DNA from: DASZHA01 sp035938265
Lineage (GTDB): Bacteria > Chloroflexota > Dormibacteria > DASZGP01
Assembly (NCBI GenBank): GCA_035938265.1
Contig: DASZHA010000054.1
Span: 1-13,876, forward strand
Direction: 5' to 3'
DNA length: 13,876 nt
The notes beneath the pieces were generated by a model. The model searched no databases, was not told the DNA's origin, and saw only the letters and a program-made list of their open reading frames with translations. Position 1 is the first letter of the stretch, and every line of letters begins with the position of its first letter. Of this stretch, positions 13,463-13,876 are shown one piece after another. Position numbers and translations under genes: made by a program.

Positions 13463-13876
13463 TTACTGCTGAAGGGTCGGCGCGCCGGCGGCGCCAGGAC
13501 GATCGGCCTCGACCACCCTGGGATCGGCGGCCGCAGCCAGTACGCCGCCCGGCACCGCCACGACCAGCACCAGCGCCACCAGGGCCGCGGGAGCCTTGAT
13601 CCGCAGGCGCCTTGAGACCAACCCCACCTCCAGTCGCTCGATCAGCGGCACGAACGAGCAGACGATCGTAAGCGCGGCCAGCAGCGCCAGCTTGATCCCC
13701 CACTCTGCCTGCTGGGGGTAGATCAGCGCGGCGGCGACCAGGGCGGTGGCGGTGCCGTAGATCGCCCGGCCGATGGGTCCGGCGGGCGCCGTCCGCGGAT
13801 CCGACATCATCAGGAGAACGAAGATGGCCACCTCTGGCGAGGCGGCGATCCCGATCCAGTAGTCCGGGCCGCACAC
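13463..13876 (-). CDS. NqrB/RnfD-related (UnbU-like) membrane protein, C-terminal part
   Basis: The frame is open to the right edge, so only the C-terminal 138 codons are visible; the first codon in the window is not the real start. SPEVAIFVLLMMSDPRTAP (about 13-31) closely resembles the SPE-x-x-x-F-x-x-x-x-x-DP-x-T-x-P signature of the NQR2/RnfD/RnfE family, including proteins annotated as UnbU in enediyne-type clusters. Further helices follow at about 38-54, 59-82 and 95-117, then a short tail. RnfD/NqrB subunits carry covalent FMN and move electrons across the membrane; the flavin-attachment site would lie outside this window, so I cannot say whether it is kept. The gene is 85 bp upstream of the acyl reductase-HAD gene on the same strand, with no terminator seen between, so co-transcription is possible. 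Confidence 0.65.
   Translation of the reverse strand: MCGPDYWIGIAASPEVAIFVLLMMSDPRTAPAGPIGRAIYGTATALVAAALIYPQQAEWGIKLALLAALTIVCSFVPLIERLEVGLVSRRLRIKAPAALVALVLVVAVPGGVLAAAADPRVVEADRPGAAGAPTLQQ

Noticed and set aside
1..13876. tRNA, rRNA, CRISPR array, transposase or prophage genes
   Set aside because: I saw no cloverleaf-like or spaced-repeat pattern in the short gaps and no recombinase or phage motif in any frame.

Overview
This is a very GC-rich bacterial window, tightly packed with genes and with almost no non-coding DNA. Gene content (paired acyl-CoA dehydrogenases, a crotonase, an acyl reductase fused to a HAD-IB phosphatase, a LarA-like protein) and TANNNT boxes placed exactly 6 nt before start codons suggest an actinobacterium or a soil lineage such as Candidatus Dormibacterota or another Chloroflexota relative. 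This placement is inference; no rRNA or marker gene is present.

Layout. 1-1057 (- strand): the start of a membrane protein cut by the window edge, then a crotonase-fold enzyme. 1219-2189 (+): a GNAT acetyltransferase with a C-terminal cysteine cluster, translationally coupled to a DoxX-like membrane protein. 2186-3454 (-): a small SrpA-type catalase/peroxidase fused to a complete Rieske [2Fe-2S] domain, the most unusual single protein here. About 3549-5552 (+): a MacB/LolD-type ABC ATPase and its FtsX-like permease. 5520-7681 (-): two overlapping acyl-CoA dehydrogenase genes that look like the two halves of an alpha2beta2 enzyme. 7816-8334 (+): an unrecognised acidic, partly helical protein. 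8331-13377 (-): a three-gene overlapping operon of fatty-acyl reductase-HAD fusion, LarA-like (DUF2088) protein and PlsC-type acyltransferase. 13463-13876 (-): the C-terminal end of an NqrB/RnfD-related (UnbU-like) membrane protein cut by the right edge.

How genes work together. Operon partners overlap by ATGA (1785-1788, 6545-6548, 11065-11068), which implies translational coupling. All three convergent gene pairs overlap at their stop codons, leaving no room for conventional terminators between them. The 8331-13377 operon is the best candidate for an undescribed pathway: it joins acyl-group reduction, phosphate removal and acyl transfer with a nickel-racemase-fold protein that lacks some residues I expect in true lactate racemase.

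Two start signals recur. Four genes have a TANNNT box exactly 6 nt before ATG (leaderless mRNA), and a fifth has TACAAT 8 nt before GTG. Two other genes have a perfect AGGAGG but no ATG, GTG or TTG at the right distance, only CTG. No tRNA, rRNA, CRISPR, transposase or insertion sequence was seen. No gene-free stretch exceeds about 160 bases.
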